This document shows positions 13,497 to 23,582 of a DNA stretch of 64,000 bases, one piece after another. Position 1 is the stretch's first letter. Every line of letters begins with the position of its first letter. Both the position numbers and the translations under genes were made by a program. This DNA comes from Sipunculus nudus. Lineage: Eukaryota; Annelida; Sipuncula; Golfingiida; Sipunculidae. The DNA is taken from assembly GCA_026874595.1 (NCBI GenBank), contig CM049316.1, positions 37,621,695 through 37,685,694 on the forward strand, in the 5' to 3' direction. The notes under the pieces are model-generated. The model saw only the letters and a list, made by a program, of their open reading frames with translations, was not told where the DNA came from and did no database searches.

Positions 13497-15845
13497 GTGT
13501 GTATGCATGTTAGGTTTTTTAGCAGAATAATGGTGACACTTTAAACTACATGGTTCATGTCAAGGTCATTCGTTTAAACATAATACCTATACATTTACTT
13601 CAAATAAAGATTCATATTATGAAATATAATTTTCAGTATCACTGGAACAACGTTGACCTTCGAGATGACTACGTTGACAGTTCTGGTGTCACGCTGTATT
13701 TCACGCCAAAATTACGTAAATACGACGCGGGGGGTCTCGTCCTTGGCGATATGGCCTTGACCATAGCACCTCGTCAGGATGTGACGTCATACCACGCCAA
13801 ATGCAGCTCGGACTGTACAAAGGCCTTCCTCCCACACCCCATCTACATCACAGACTCATTAATACATATGCATTATCTGGGTAACGTTGTCATTTGCCAA
13901 TATTTCACTCTTAATAAAATGTTAAAGTATAATAATATAAACTATTCCACCAGTAAGTGCCAATTGGAATTTGATGACTAGGCTGTTGAACTTAAATATG
14001 ATTACAAAGTGTGAAACTAATGACGATGAGTGACCAAAGGCCTAACAGGTGACGAAAATCTTAATGACAAAAACATATAATAGCAGAAGAAAACACATGG
14101 TTTCAAGTGACTTAAATACCTTTAAGTGAAGTGCTAACAGTTGACCTTGTAGAATATAAAGCTAAATTGCGGATATTTAAATAAATTTATAGAATATCAA
14201 ACAAAATTCTTTAATTATCCTCGTGTTAGTTTGGGGGGGGGGGGGGCGAAACACGGCACCATTATGTCTTTCGTCAGGCTGAAAACAAAGTTCGTCATTT
14301 CATGAGAACCATCCAGTATTAGGCCAAAGAAAGGTCGGATTCTCTGGCATCGCGCGTTAATTTTGACCAACCCTCCCATATGCGTGTAACAAAATATTTT
14401 GATGTACAGTAGAAAGTTTCTCTCTTCTTCAAGAAAATAAAATAATAAAATTTTGATAATTTTTTTTATGATGTGCTTTTACATGTTTAGCCAACGATTG
14501 TTATAACCGTTTGTCTTTGATCATATGAATCTTTGTTCAAAAGGTAAAAAAGTGCCGTGGAAACCAGTAATTTTGATGGCTTTAGAATTGCATCATATTT
14601 AATGTTTATTCCAGTTGCATACAAAATTACTAATGTCCGGTCACTTAGACCTTTTTTTCACTTTCCAGGTCATTCCGGTCTCATCAAGCACAAACGCAAC
14701 GGGAAGGCACTTCCTCATCTGGCCAGGGATACTATCTATAACTACGATAGCCCTACATTTCACAAGTAAGGGACCTCCCGTGTTCCAACAGGGTGAAAGT
14801 ATAAATGTCCAAAAAGCCTTGTTATTATATTCTCAGAAAAAAGTAATGGACTCTGAAATGAGGACTCTCCAAATTATATAACATATCATAATTTTCATAA
14901 TTGTGGAGTACACGTATTCGGCGAAACCTCTATAATTTGGGCGCCCTTGGACGCCCTTGGACTGGGAATTATACCCTCAAAATTTGCCAAATTGCCAGCA
15001 TCTATTTTTTCATAGTTTTTATATGATTTAAATCACTACACTTTACAAACAATTAATAATATACTATATTGTAGGTTAACATTTATTACACTCCAGTGAA
15101 GCAATATAGGCATACTATGTTATAAATTTTAGAATTATAACTGAAAAGTTATTTAGGAAAATATTATAAAAGTAGTCTGAATGATGGAATGATGTGTTCC
15201 GTCCTGTGTTGTTTTTCCAGGTTCGACAAGGCTGTTGAGGTCAAACCAGGAGACGAACTCTCACTTACCTGTAACTTTAATTCGAAATACCGGAGTCAGA
15301 TAACGTATTTCGGACTGGGGACCTCAGATGAGATGTGTTTCGGTTTCCTCACGTACTACCCGAGACAGAAAAATTTGACTGCCTGTGTTGATTTTAATGA
15401 CCTTGACCTTTGTGATGCCCGACTTCCTAACATGGCGTCCAAGAGCTCCGGCTTGAAGGACCTAAGCCGGTGTAACATGCGACACTTTTACACACACGCG
15501 CTCGCGCCGATAATGGAGGTCGTCATGACCGCGTGTGTAGAATACGAAAAGGGGTGCAACCAAGAGTGCATTGCCGCCATCGAGTTCGCAAGGAATGCAC
15601 ATCCCTGCATGGTTGGTGACGTCGGAGTCTTGGTGCTATATCGTGCACGGTCTTCCGTCCTAAATGGGGGTCCCGAATTTGTAAAGATGATGCGAACATG
15701 TGACGCCACACTGCAACCGATTATTACCGTAAACGGAGTCCAGGAGAGAATGTCTATCGTAAAGATAAATGACGTCAGCAAAGCCAGTCAGCGTCTAGCT
15801 TCAGTCACCTTTATCGTGATGGCCGCCTTTACGAAATTGTTGTAA
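1069..15845 (+). CDS. Temptin domain fused to DBH/PHM-like copper monooxygenase (8 exons)
   Basis: Predicted coding exons are 1069-1272, 9483-9612, 10526-10624, 12020-12202, 12958-13124, 13637-13880, 14669-14765 and 15221-15845. They total 1749 nt (582 residues plus stop) and every junction phase agrees. Order: signal peptide (about 1-18), temptin-like cysteine-rich domain (about 19-145), then the N- and C-terminal copper type II monooxygenase domains (about 146-545). Copper ligands expected from PHM/DBH are all present: H194-H195 (HHM) and H263 for the first site, H338-x-H340 and M413 (in DEMC) for the second. Family enzymes hydroxylate substrates with O2 and ascorbate in the secretory pathway or outside the cell. 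No DOMON domain is seen. The last 16 residues are hydrophobic and could be a GPI or membrane anchor. Substrate unknown. Family assignment is firm; the fusion is inferred from phase-consistent exons, with a 8.2-kb first intron as the weakest link. Confidence 0.85.
1530..1698 (-). repeat. tRNA-derived SINE (tRNA pseudogene-like head)
   Basis: Read on the minus strand, 1698 to about 1621 resembles a tRNA: GGAGGT and ACCTCC can pair as an acceptor stem, TAGCCCAGTGG fits the RNA polymerase III A box and GGTTCGAATCC fits the B box. The T stem and the spacing to the acceptor do not fold into a canonical tRNA. The following ~90 bases look like a SINE body, so this is most likely a tRNA-derived SINE rather than a working tRNA gene. 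Confidence 0.5.
1824..2604. repeat. Interspersed element with inverted ends and internal subrepeats
   Basis: The left end reads CATACGCCTGTCCTG and the right end, reverse-complemented, reads AATACGCCCGTCGTG, forming imperfect terminal inverted repeats. Inside, a unit starting with GTCGCCGCGA and running through ATCTCGCCTA.GTTTGATT recurs with ~295-bp spacing (about 2033 and 2328). A related left end and the same GTCGCCGCGATA...CCGGGGCTTTGATGG motif occur at 8548-8840. No coding capacity is seen, so it is non-autonomous. Confidence 0.55.
2864..5595. repeat. Long element with inverted caps and tandem internal units
   Basis: The left cap AGCTCAGCTGACTAAATCA with a GTCCGTCCGTCC run lies at 2869-2920. 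The right cap CAGCTGAGCGACGTGACCC lies at about 5560. Between them, degenerate units carrying GCAACCATTT..CA, ATCACTCATATCTC.GCAGTGG and a GGCGCCACCT-type core recur around 3920, 4680 and 4960. A C-run lies at 3541-3560. The cap sequences match those of the arrays at 23583-25140 and 39693-43732, so this is an older or different member of the same superfamily. Confidence 0.5.
5480..5860. repeat. 191-bp tandem duplication including the element right cap
   Basis: Two adjacent copies, offset by 191 bp, run from about 5480 to 5670 and 5671 to 5860. Shared landmarks include ATCAAA.GCTAATATAT, AAGTATATTTTGCATTTGCT, CAGCTGAGCGAC.TGACCCAT and GCAAGGGATATTACC. The copies are clearly diverged but collinear. 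Confidence 0.7.
6510..6990. repeat. Remnants of the ~340-bp monomer family
   Basis: This stretch has the diagnostic pieces of the arrays further right: AAGTCATCTGAGCTATAGCG, a TCCGTCC run, ACAGGGCACAAA.CGTA and CCTAGAATCTT, in degraded form and without a clear right cap. Confidence 0.6.
8548..8840. repeat. Truncated copy of the 1824-2604 element family
   Basis: It shares TGACGGAAG.ATTATGGTATACCCAC, a (TCCG)n run and GTGTCGCCGCGATA..CCGGGGCTTTGATGG with 1840-1925. Only one internal unit is recognisable and the right end is short. Open frames crossing it are not genes. Confidence 0.6.
9483..9612 (+). CDS. Exon 2: second part of temptin domain
   Basis: Translates from W-D-E-T-L-C through DSDGDGKTNGEELGDPDC to SHPG. 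This WxxxLCxxDSDGDGxTNGEELGDPxC pattern is the signature of temptin-like proteins. The acceptor is AAG at 9480-9482; exon 1 ends in phase 0 and this exon starts in phase 0. It ends with a gtaagg donor after one base of a glycine codon (phase 1). Confidence 0.85.
10526..10624 (+). CDS. Exon 3: end of temptin domain
   Basis: Starts after TTCTGTAG and continues the split glycine codon. It encodes GICEPLGSEMC and three further cysteines, as expected for the C-terminal cysteine-rich part of temptin-like proteins. It ends at a gtaacc donor in phase 1. Confidence 0.75.
10948..11236. mobile_element. 289-bp MITE with ~35-bp terminal inverted repeats
   Basis: The left end is GGCCAAAAAAAAAATAAGGT followed by ATGGTTCTC; the right end reverse-complemented is GGCCAAAAAAAATAAAAGGT followed by GTGGTTCTCGGGCAC. 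The interior has no coding capacity and includes further inverted segments (TGCGGGGG). TA-rich flanks hint at insertion into TA-rich sequence. The superfamily cannot be fixed from the sequence. Confidence 0.7.
11346..11422. repeat. (AT)n microsatellite
   Basis: About 77 bp of alternating AT with one AA interruption, inside the intron between exons 3 and 4 of the monooxygenase gene. Confidence 0.95.
12020..12202 (+). CDS. Exon 4: start of copper monooxygenase domain, HHM motif
   Basis: Begins after GTCTGTACAG. It encodes the start of the N-terminal copper domain and ends with the VMHHMIYYAC motif, whose paired histidines (H194, H195) correspond to the first-copper ligands of PHM and DBH. Phase agreement with exon 5 selects the donor GTACTG at 12203. 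A stronger gtaagt donor lies 5 bp downstream at 12208, and its use would change the frame unless exon 5 also starts elsewhere. Confidence 0.75.
12664..12754. repeat. Compound (AT)n-(GA)n-(TG)n microsatellite
   Basis: About 47 bp of AT is followed by about 29 bp of GA and about 14 bp of TG. It lies in the intron between exons 4 and 5. An ACAGTAAAACCTCTAAATAACA stretch just downstream (near 12806) looks like one end of a pogo/Tigger-type MITE, but no partner end is evident. Confidence 0.9.
12958..13124 (+). CDS. Exon 5: copper monooxygenase N-terminal domain
   Basis: Encodes TECGM, SCQGAVGGWTLGSTGNC and AGIRIG, matching the CGM...C......W..G..G.C....G.R.G pattern of the DBH/PHM N-terminal domain. 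The start is placed after CCATTGTAG (12957) in phase 1. An acceptor at 12915 is also in frame and would add 14 residues. The donor is a perfect gtaagt. Confidence 0.75.
13383..13492. repeat. (AT)n / (TATAAATA) microsatellite
   Basis: About 110 bp of TA-rich simple repeat with TTTAA interruptions, between exons 5 and 6. Confidence 0.9.
13637..13880 (+). CDS. Exon 6: H263 and HxH copper ligands
   Basis: Starts after ATTTTCAG with YHWNN (H263, the third first-copper ligand). It continues through DSSGVTLYFTP and LRKYDAGGLVLG to a C...CT pair, and ends with LIHMHYLG, whose H338-x-H340 matches the HxH second-copper ligands. The donor is gtaacg in phase 1. Confidence 0.9.
14231..14247. repeat. G homopolymer run
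   Basis: About 16 consecutive G residues in the intron between exons 6 and 7; its length is prone to sequencing error. Confidence 0.8.
14669..14765 (+). CDS. Exon 7: monooxygenase C-terminal domain
   Basis: Begins after a strong polypyrimidine tract and TTTCCAG. It completes the glycine after the HxH motif and encodes KHKRNGK...RDTIYNYDSP, equivalent to the R.G......D..Y....Q segment of DBH/PHM. It ends at gtaagg in phase 2. Confidence 0.85.
15221..15845 (+). CDS. Exon 8: C-terminal domain, DEMC ligand and stop
   Basis: Starts after TTTTTCCAG. It encodes VKPGDELSLTC, then TSDEMCFGFLTYYP, whose methionine (M413) is the axial ligand of the second copper in this family. A cysteine-rich tail of about 120 residues follows, then a hydrophobic C-terminus (FIVMAAF) ending in TAA at 15843-15845. 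The hydrophobic end suggests a GPI signal or membrane tether. No AATAAA is visible soon after the stop. Confidence 0.9.
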
Positions 15846-16678
15846 ATTGTTCACCTGTCAAGCAAGAATTTTACCAACTGTTTTACAAAAAAAAAACTAC
15901 ATGGATCAAATGCACAGCATGTATGATATGTATCAGTCTATGATTTTTCAAGTTCCCCTAACCAGCAATGTTGTTAATTTCACACGATCCGAGTCAAAGT
16001 GAAGGTCTATGTCCATGCAGGTAACACGATTTTAAGTCCGAGTCAACAGGTTCGAGTCTTAGTCCACCTTTCCCGAGTCCGAGTCATTATAGGAACCCGA
16101 GTTCAAGTCCCAGTTCAATATAAATATCTTCAAAAAGCAATTAAAAATGAAAATTTTATATGGTCATGTGCATTTTTCAGTTAGTTCAAGCATGCTTTAC
16201 CACAATGGTTAATTATATTTAGCTCACGACCCAGAGCTTGGTATATATAATGTTATTATTCTATAATATTCTGTTAATAGTTCGAACAGGTATATTTATA
16301 GTATGTTACATTATTTGCACAAGTTACAGTATGTGACAGACCTTTTTCCTCAAGTCCTTGCCTCCGAGTTCATGTCCGAGTCCAGAAGCCTCGAGTTGGA
16401 AGTCCATAAAACCTACATCATTCTCCTAACTGCACCTAACACATCGTTTAATATTTCCATGTCTGGAAGTAATTTAGGCCTGTTATGTTTCTTTTATTTT
16501 TCTCTTCAAATGTCATCTGAAGGGCTTGTGTAATTACCTAGTTTCACAAATATTCCAATGAAAGAGGTGTGTACAAAGTTATTAAATATGACCGTCACGT
16601 AACTACGTGAGACTTTTAATATAGAATTAAAAATTAATCATCCAAAGGAACTTTTGATGTACTTATGGTATTTGGGTA

Positions 16679-16744
<66 letters not shown>

Positions 16745-18195
16745 ACGGAATAACCTAATCCCAGAAATTGAAAGTTGTATGCGTATTGTACTATGTTTTT
16801 GCAAACGAGTAGTGATCTTTCACTTAGACCACTTGGCAAAATTCCAAATCCACAGACTAGAACTTGAGGATGTATTTCGGTTTAATCGAAAGTCCAAGGG
16901 CTGGCGCGCCAAATAACCTAGCGTTTTTTGTACGACAGATAACGGTCAGTTCTAAAATGACACGCCAACCTAGGCATGCATAGGACCAATGAATAAAGCA
17001 AATAAATTTCCAGATCAGTCATCAAGCAAGACTTGTTTATCGATCTTTCACTTTGTCTTTACAGAATGGTATAAATGTCCTTATTTGTATTTCAGCGTCT
17101 GTTGAATAAATATTCTTGAAGGTAAAGTCCTGTTTTGTATGTTACATCTACCCCTTTATCTGACTTGGACATAATACAGTTGCATATGCTTTTGAATCTT
17201 TTGAACAAATAGTTATTGTAATTTTGGATCATTTTTTTTTATATTTTGAATAATTGCACATGGAAATATCGCCTATCAATTTGCAATCATTTTTAATATA
17301 AAATTATATGTAAGTATTAGCATTTAATGTTACCTGTATTATAAATCTGTAATATAAATAATACCTATATTTTCGTATATCTGCGTCTGTTGTATGACGA
17401 TTTTCCACCTGTTCGTTGTTCTCATACATATGCGTGCCATTGTAATGATTTTTCGCACATATTAGGTTAATGATATAATAATTGTTATGCTGGTGGTGTA
17501 ACCTATAACCTAAAAGTTTAATAATTGTTTTCACACAAATTAAGGTTTTTTTTACCAACAAATAACTGTAACAGTGGAATGGCATTTCACAGTTGTACTC
17601 TGACATTCTTGTTTGCATCACTCTGATGAAATCATCTCCCCACAATCCACCGAGACTTAGGATATATCCCTTTAATTTTACGTTAATTCCAGTACATATT
17701 TGGTATTATGAGACTATGAGGTATTAGTCATGTCACAGTATGCGCTCAGTAATCATATACTTTGATTTGCTTCATATTCGCGAGGTTAAATATTAGCAAT
17801 TATTACTTCTTCATTGTTTCGCAAGGGTTATATTTAAGCGATATGCCATACAGTTACTTACACGTACATAACACATTTTATGTCAGTTCAAGAATTGGTT
17901 ACCGGTACCAAGAAGCTGCACTTTTTTTTTAATCTTACTCAGCTCAACATAATGAAAAACCAAATCTGTTCTTCAAATTTTTAAGGACAGCATTGTATAG
18001 GTAGTGTCACTAGTTTCATGTACCCTGTAAAGCTTTCCAAAATGCATAGGTATAACGAATTTTAATGCAGTCCATATATTTGAATTAAGATATTGGCAAG
18101 GGAATATTAATGTTACTAATGAAATTACTCTGAACCAGTGAAACAATAGTAGTCTAAGTGGTTTGGGTATATTCATGAAGATAAATTTTACAAAT
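15846..18195. other. Intergenic: GAGTCC-rich repeat and (AT)n tract
   Basis: No gene is supported. From about 15985 to 16420 the sequence repeatedly contains CGAGTCCGAGTC-like words, an interspersed low-complexity family. An (AT)n tract follows at 16681-16742. The rest is AT-rich with nothing recognised. Confidence 0.5.
16681..16742. repeat. (AT)n microsatellite
   Basis: About 60 bp of uninterrupted AT dinucleotides in the intergenic region. Confidence 0.95.
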
Positions 18196-18199
18196 TTTA

Positions 18200-18205
18200 T
18201 TTATT
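18200..18205 (-). terminator. Candidate polyadenylation signal of the minus-strand lectin
   Basis: AATAAA on the minus strand about 53 bases after the lectin stop codon, with a second overlapping AATAAA just beyond. Position and motif fit, but there is no transcript evidence. Confidence 0.55.
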
Positions 18206-18257
18206 CACAACATATGTCTCCATAGGGCCACTAGAGGGAGCATATTTACATAACATT

Positions 18258-18679
18258 TCAACATGGCTTCTCACAAATCGAAGGATATTTACGTCCACAC
18301 GGAGCGTCATTCCATTCCGACTTCGATCCTTGTGCGATCTTAAGACAACGCCCGTTTTGCCCTGCTTTGTTTGGTTCACCAGGGGCCCATGCTGTGTAAT
18401 ACAACTGCTCGTGACCAGCAACCCAGCGCCAGTCTCCCTCCGAGGACAAATCGTTTCCTCCGGTCCAGAAGGTCCACTTATGATGGCGGCTTATAATGCG
18501 TGTCAAATGGTCGTTCTCGCCCTTGGTCTCGATGCTGATGAGATTTGCATTCAGTTTGCGGCAGTGACTCTGCGCCTGAAGCCACGTGAGCGGAGAGCGG
18601 ACGAAAAAGTAGCAAGAAGGCGTGAATGTCATCTCTCCATGGTGATATCGGTAATAGGAACTCGAGGGATAGCAAACTG
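18258..18679 (-). CDS. Lectin exon 2: complete C-type lectin domain
   Basis: The acceptor is CTTTTTAACAG on the minus strand, just above 18679. The first two bases complete the alanine codon left by exon 1, giving AAVC at the domain start. The frame is open for 139 residues to the stop at 18258. Confidence 0.9.
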
Positions 18680-19139
18680 CTGTTAAAAAGTACAGAAAAC
18701 ATCGTAAACTTTTTCATCCAAAATGACGCATATAAACAGCAAAATACAGAATATTAAAATACATTAAACATTAGGTTAATTCAAGTTGATACGTGAACCC
18801 TAAAGCATATAAAAAATTGCTACATGGTTTTGTATTGTTTCTTAACTCTGCCGCTCATCAACAGGCAAAACAATCACGGTTTCAGTCTGAGTCCAGGTAT
18901 TATTAAAATGTTATCTCCCATACATACATTTAATTTTTGTGAAAATTTCCTCTTACATCTGGTTTGTTACTTCAATTAGTAAAATCAATCAGCTCATTTA
19001 TACAACACACTAAATAAAGTACTTCAAAAGTTTTGTAAAGAAAGATCATTGTGAGCGAAAAAATGTTTATTGTACCTGCTGACGGCACAAAAGATGCAAT
19101 GAACAGAAATGAAACCGTCCCCATGATAATGTTGATCAT
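18258..19139 (-). CDS. Secreted C-type lectin, single CRD (2 exons)
   Basis: Exon 1 is 19139-19076 and exon 2 is 18679-18258, joined in phase 1, giving 161 residues. Residues 1-21 form a signal peptide. The rest is one C-type lectin domain with C24, SCYFF, W..A..HC, the WTGGND / GDWRW core, E123-P124-N125 and W144-N145-D146, and the terminal C....C. EPN with WND is the calcium- and mannose-type sugar-binding pair, so calcium-dependent mannose-type recognition is likely, outside the cell. No other domain is present. The domain lies in one exon, unlike the related gene at 30736. It reads towards the monooxygenase gene, with 2.4 kb between the two 3' ends. Confidence 0.9.
19076..19139 (-). CDS. 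Lectin exon 1: signal peptide
   Basis: ATG at 19139-19137 opens MINIIMGTVSFLFIASFVPSA and ends at a gtacaa donor in phase 1, matching exon 2. The frame is open further upstream, but no other start gives a better signal peptide. Confidence 0.75.
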
Positions 19140-22100
19140 CCTGTGTGGATAAAAATGAAAGGTTATGCTGACTTGATTTACATAATATTTTGATTCAACA
19201 AAACACAAAAATGTTTAAGCCACCTTCTGTCTGTTTCTGTCACCATTTGAAACTAATGAATTATGGGATAATGAATCTCCAAAATGACAAAGTGAAAAAA
19301 TAAATGGTATTTTGGTGTGAAAGATGTGTTGGCATTATAGAAACCGAGAGCCCCTATATAAAATGCCCTTATGTAAATCAGTCACTGTCCGTATTTTATA
19401 TTCAACCTACGTTCTTCTAGGGTCATTTCGTGTCCGCTGACGGAGTGTCTACAACCAGTGTGATTTTAAATCTTTCACCAGGGACTGCACTGTAAGGCCC
19501 AAATGGGAGGTAAATATTTTCGTCATATTTGACGCCTCCTGGTATACTAGTACTATCAATTTATATAACCCAGAATATTTAGTAACCTTGATGACACTAC
19601 CGACCATGTGCGAGAATAATACCGTTTTATGTTAGCAAAGGGTAAATCCTGTTTGTTGAACATCTGACCGCTTTAATACAAACATGGCTCGCCCGGCTTG
19701 GTGGACGGCAGCCAACTTGTACGTGAAACAGAACTGACTCGGTTACAATAGAGACGGATTTTATTCGTAGCCTAATGTTAAGATTTTCTTTTGTTTACCA
19801 CGAAATCTGCAAGAGTATGAATGACCATCGCAGTACATTCCCCCGAATGGCTTGCATCACGACTCAAGATAGGCTCACCAGCCCAGTATAAGTGCCTCCT
19901 GTGTATTGTATTCGGGGCAACACTTTTTAAGCTTCCGCGACTACACGTCAGTGTCAAGTCAATAGGGCTGTGCTGTTACCTTTCCCTCAAAATTAGTAAA
20001 TTTATAATTTATATGTCATTTTCAAAGTTATTCTACCCTTTAAAAGAAAAGTGTATTGTCACTTTGAGAAAGCTAATGTATACACAATATTATGTGTTGA
20101 GCCTAAAGAAAATAAAGAATATATTGCTCAAACGGTAAATGAAAGGAACCATGGGAACTATTGAAAATGTTAATGAATTAATATATTATATTATACATTT
20201 TGTTTTACATTTTGCAGTGCAATATAATTAGAAAAAAAAACTGCCCTGCAAGACGCCTGCTGACAAGACAAATAAAAAAAATCAAAATATGTTACTGACT
20301 TTTAAATAATGACTATTTAAGCGATCCTAAGCGTACAACTTACAACATATTCTTTTACGTGGTATTATTAACTTTATTAAATCATCCCTACTAGAATCGT
20401 CCAAAATGAAAAAAAAAAATGAAATTGTGTAGTACCTGTCAGAGATCTATTTCCAACGGTTCCGCTATGAAATCCAAGCACTTTTCGTCTGTGGCAAACC
20501 CTGCAGAATAAACATTTGTGTCGGCAGACCAAAGATATTGTTTCGTTTCACCACTGTGTGTACATGGTCATATCTTTGGCGCATGGCAACTATAGTCTTC
20601 CCGCATGGTGTTGAAAGCAGACTTGCATATACTTTTGATATAGTAATTAATCGATATTAAACAAGCCGCACACAGCGGACGAGACGAGATCAGATCGGAC
20701 AGGATTGATAATCTTGCCCGGTCCTGCTCCGGTCATAAATGGGTCGCACACCCGGGGTGGGGGGGGGGGGGGGGGTGGTGGGGAGGGAGCGGATTCGGAT
20801 TTACCCTGGTACGCCCACATGCTTTTCGCTAGCGAATTATAAAATAATTACATATTCTTGAACATACATACTTGCATGTCACAATGTGTATATTATCTTC
20901 CGCTTATAGTCAGGGGCATCAATGCAGGGAGGATGGGGGTATATATGTTCCAACTTTTTAACAATGTGGAATGTCATCATCCCCTTGATATTTAGAGAAT
21001 AATGTATATATATATATATAAATTGAAGATGATATAAATAACTAATTAGGGCCCCGCTTGACAAGCGGTGCCCTATAGTGATCACCGTGTCAGTCCGTCC
21101 TTCCGTCCTTCCGTCAATGACACTTTCTTTCGCACGCGATAACGCAACAACAACATACTGCAGCTTTCCCAAAATACACAGGGATGATTGGTACCTATGA
21201 CGACTCCAGACATATTGAATAACAGACATGTCGGAATTCAAATATGGCCGCCACAGCCCAATCGCTGATTTTCTTTCGTTCGTGATAACTAAACAACAAC
21301 ATACTTCAGCTTTTCCAAATTTACAGGGATTATTGGTCCATATGGGAGCTCCAGACCTATTGAATTACAGACTTGCTAAAAATCAAATATGGCTAACAGA
21401 CTACATTCGGTGATTTTCTATTGCACACATTATTTCAGACATATCTTTTTTAATCCAGTATGATTTTTCCCTCATTCATATTGATAAAAACCTGTTTGTG
21501 TTTGTGATATTTTTCTAGTAAACTATAGTCCAGCACTAGCAGAAACGTGGGGCTCCCTGAGGACATTGTCCGACCACGTCTAGTTTTAATAAGTTGGGTC
21601 CATTTTCTGAGTGTACTATGAAATATTTTATCTAAAGGTGGTTTTGAAATAACATATACTGCAAAAATAATACCTTATTTTTTTAAACCTGTAATACACA
21701 GAAAATAAAAGATTATAATCGAGGAAAGTAAGTGCATTGGTCATGACTCACGAATAAGTTAGAATTTTACTTTTTTAAGTCTTCATCCTGAGTATGTGCG
21801 TCCGTGAGCCGTTGAGTGGCTCTTCTTAGTGTTAGGATATATATACGACAGGCCCCTTTGTATACATAGTTTTGGTATTGTATTGTTTAAATCTACTGCT
21901 CAACAAGTTTACCTTAGGTGTATACATATGAGTTAGGAATAAGCTGAAAGATATCCACCGTATACATATGCTACTCGTCATTTAGTAAGTCTATGACAAG
22001 TGATGGGTGCACGGATTTTTCATATTTTGTTATGTTTGCATTGTGTATATAATATTGCACCTCTGTGTTTCTTTTGCAGTTACACGTATGCGCAACGTCA

Positions 22101-23582
22101 CATCTAAAGCATAAGGTGATCCAGGGGGAGGGTCCAGGGGGTCCGGACCCCCCCCCCCCCTCTTTCAGCAGCATTTTTAAGTGTGTTAGACCAATTTTTC
22201 GGCCTGGACCCCCCTTTTCTGGACCTGGTGACCTTAAATTAGGCTTTTTAATTTGTCCAACTGGGTTGACCCCTCCTTTTCCTAAATCTTGGATCCGCCC
22301 CGGTAAATGTATTGTCTTTATGTTTTTACATATATCAGTAGGCGTGTCTTCTAACAAACTGAAAACATGCTCGCTTTCCCTGAAATGTTACTCACACTTT
22401 CAGTTTGTAGTTTTGGACAGGTATCCAGGATATTTTAGGGGTCAGAGTCCACTTACGTTTAGGTTAATTTTCTTTTTTGCACCACACATTTTCATTTGTC
22501 TAATCTGAGGCTGCCACTCTTATCAAGTGTAGACAATACAGCTCGACATACTGGAAACGATGAATACATATATAAACTAGTAAAAGCACTCAGAGAGCGC
22601 AGACCTCCGCCAAAAAGTTCATTCCCCCCCATAAGGCATTGTCGGAAATGTGTGAAAAACACAGCATAAAAATCACTGAACGTTACAGCATTCTATCTTT
22701 GAGCGCCATCTTGTGGTAACAAACTTAATAAGACAGTTTATTACCCCAGTATAGCATTGTCAGAAATGCAGTATATTTCATTTAAAAAGTCCTAGATCTA
22801 GATGGTGAACCGGATTTATTACCCCCAAAATTTCTTCAATTTTTCCTTGTAGCATTTCCGAGCTATCTTAAAAATTTCTTCAGAATCCGTTGATAATTTT
22901 TTTAGCAATAATTTGGGGCATTCATGGATTGAGGGAGGGGAGGGGGCCAAAACATTTGGCAAAGGCAAGGATATGAGGTTTTGAGATACAGTGTTGCATA
23001 TGAAATGATTACAGATATACACGGGTGGACAGAAATGACTAATAACTGTATTTCACTTTCTGCTGAGTCAGGGAATTTATTATTTTAAGTTAATATTAAT
23101 ATAATAATAGGAGAATAACGATTTATTTATTGAATAAACTGTATCATATTGAATTTATCAATTCACAAATATGATAAATTTGGAAGACATAAAAATCTGC
23201 AAATATAAGTAAATTTAAAATTATAAGATGCACCATTATTTATCTTTAGTTTAGTAATGTCTAATATGCATACACTTATATTTTACTATTTTTTTAAATC
23301 TTGAAATGCTTAAACTATATTTAATTTTTTTTAGATAAAACACTACAAAATTGAATCTTCTAGATTATTCCTTGGATCACTATTAGAAAAAATAGTTTAT
23401 ACGCTGTGGTTTTTTATTAATGTTCATGCTTAATTTTATTAACTAAAAATAAAAAAAAATAGTAAAACTCCCCTTTTCAAATAAGGTGTTGTCTTGTGGG
23501 CTGGATAAGGGACAACTAACATCATAATTCTAACTATAATTTTATACTGAATTTCGCACTTGTAAAATAGGAAAGCAAACAG
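19140..23582. other. Intergenic stretch with scattered repeat fragments
   Basis: No gene is supported. Visible items are a G-run at about 20756-20776, an element at 21045-21590, a CCAGGGGG...GGATCCGCCCC repeat at about 22115-22305 containing a C-run, and a piece of a GACCTCCGCC-ended repeat at about 22595-22730. The remainder is AT-rich and unassigned. Confidence 0.5.
21045..21590. repeat. Element with hairpin left end and ~146-bp tandem units
   Basis: The left end TAGGGCCCCGCTTGACAAGC forms a short hairpin with the following GCGGTGCCCTA. A (TCCGTCCT)n run follows, then two units offset by 146 bp that share TTTCTTTCG...GATAAC..AACAACAACATACT.CAGCTTT. The right limit is uncertain; GTGGGGCTCCCTGAGGACA near 21548 may be part of it. 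Confidence 0.5.

Noticed and set aside
17304-17645. 113-residue minus-strand open frame
   Set aside because: Asparagine/tyrosine-rich translation of AT-rich DNA with no motif, no splice logic and no repeat partner.
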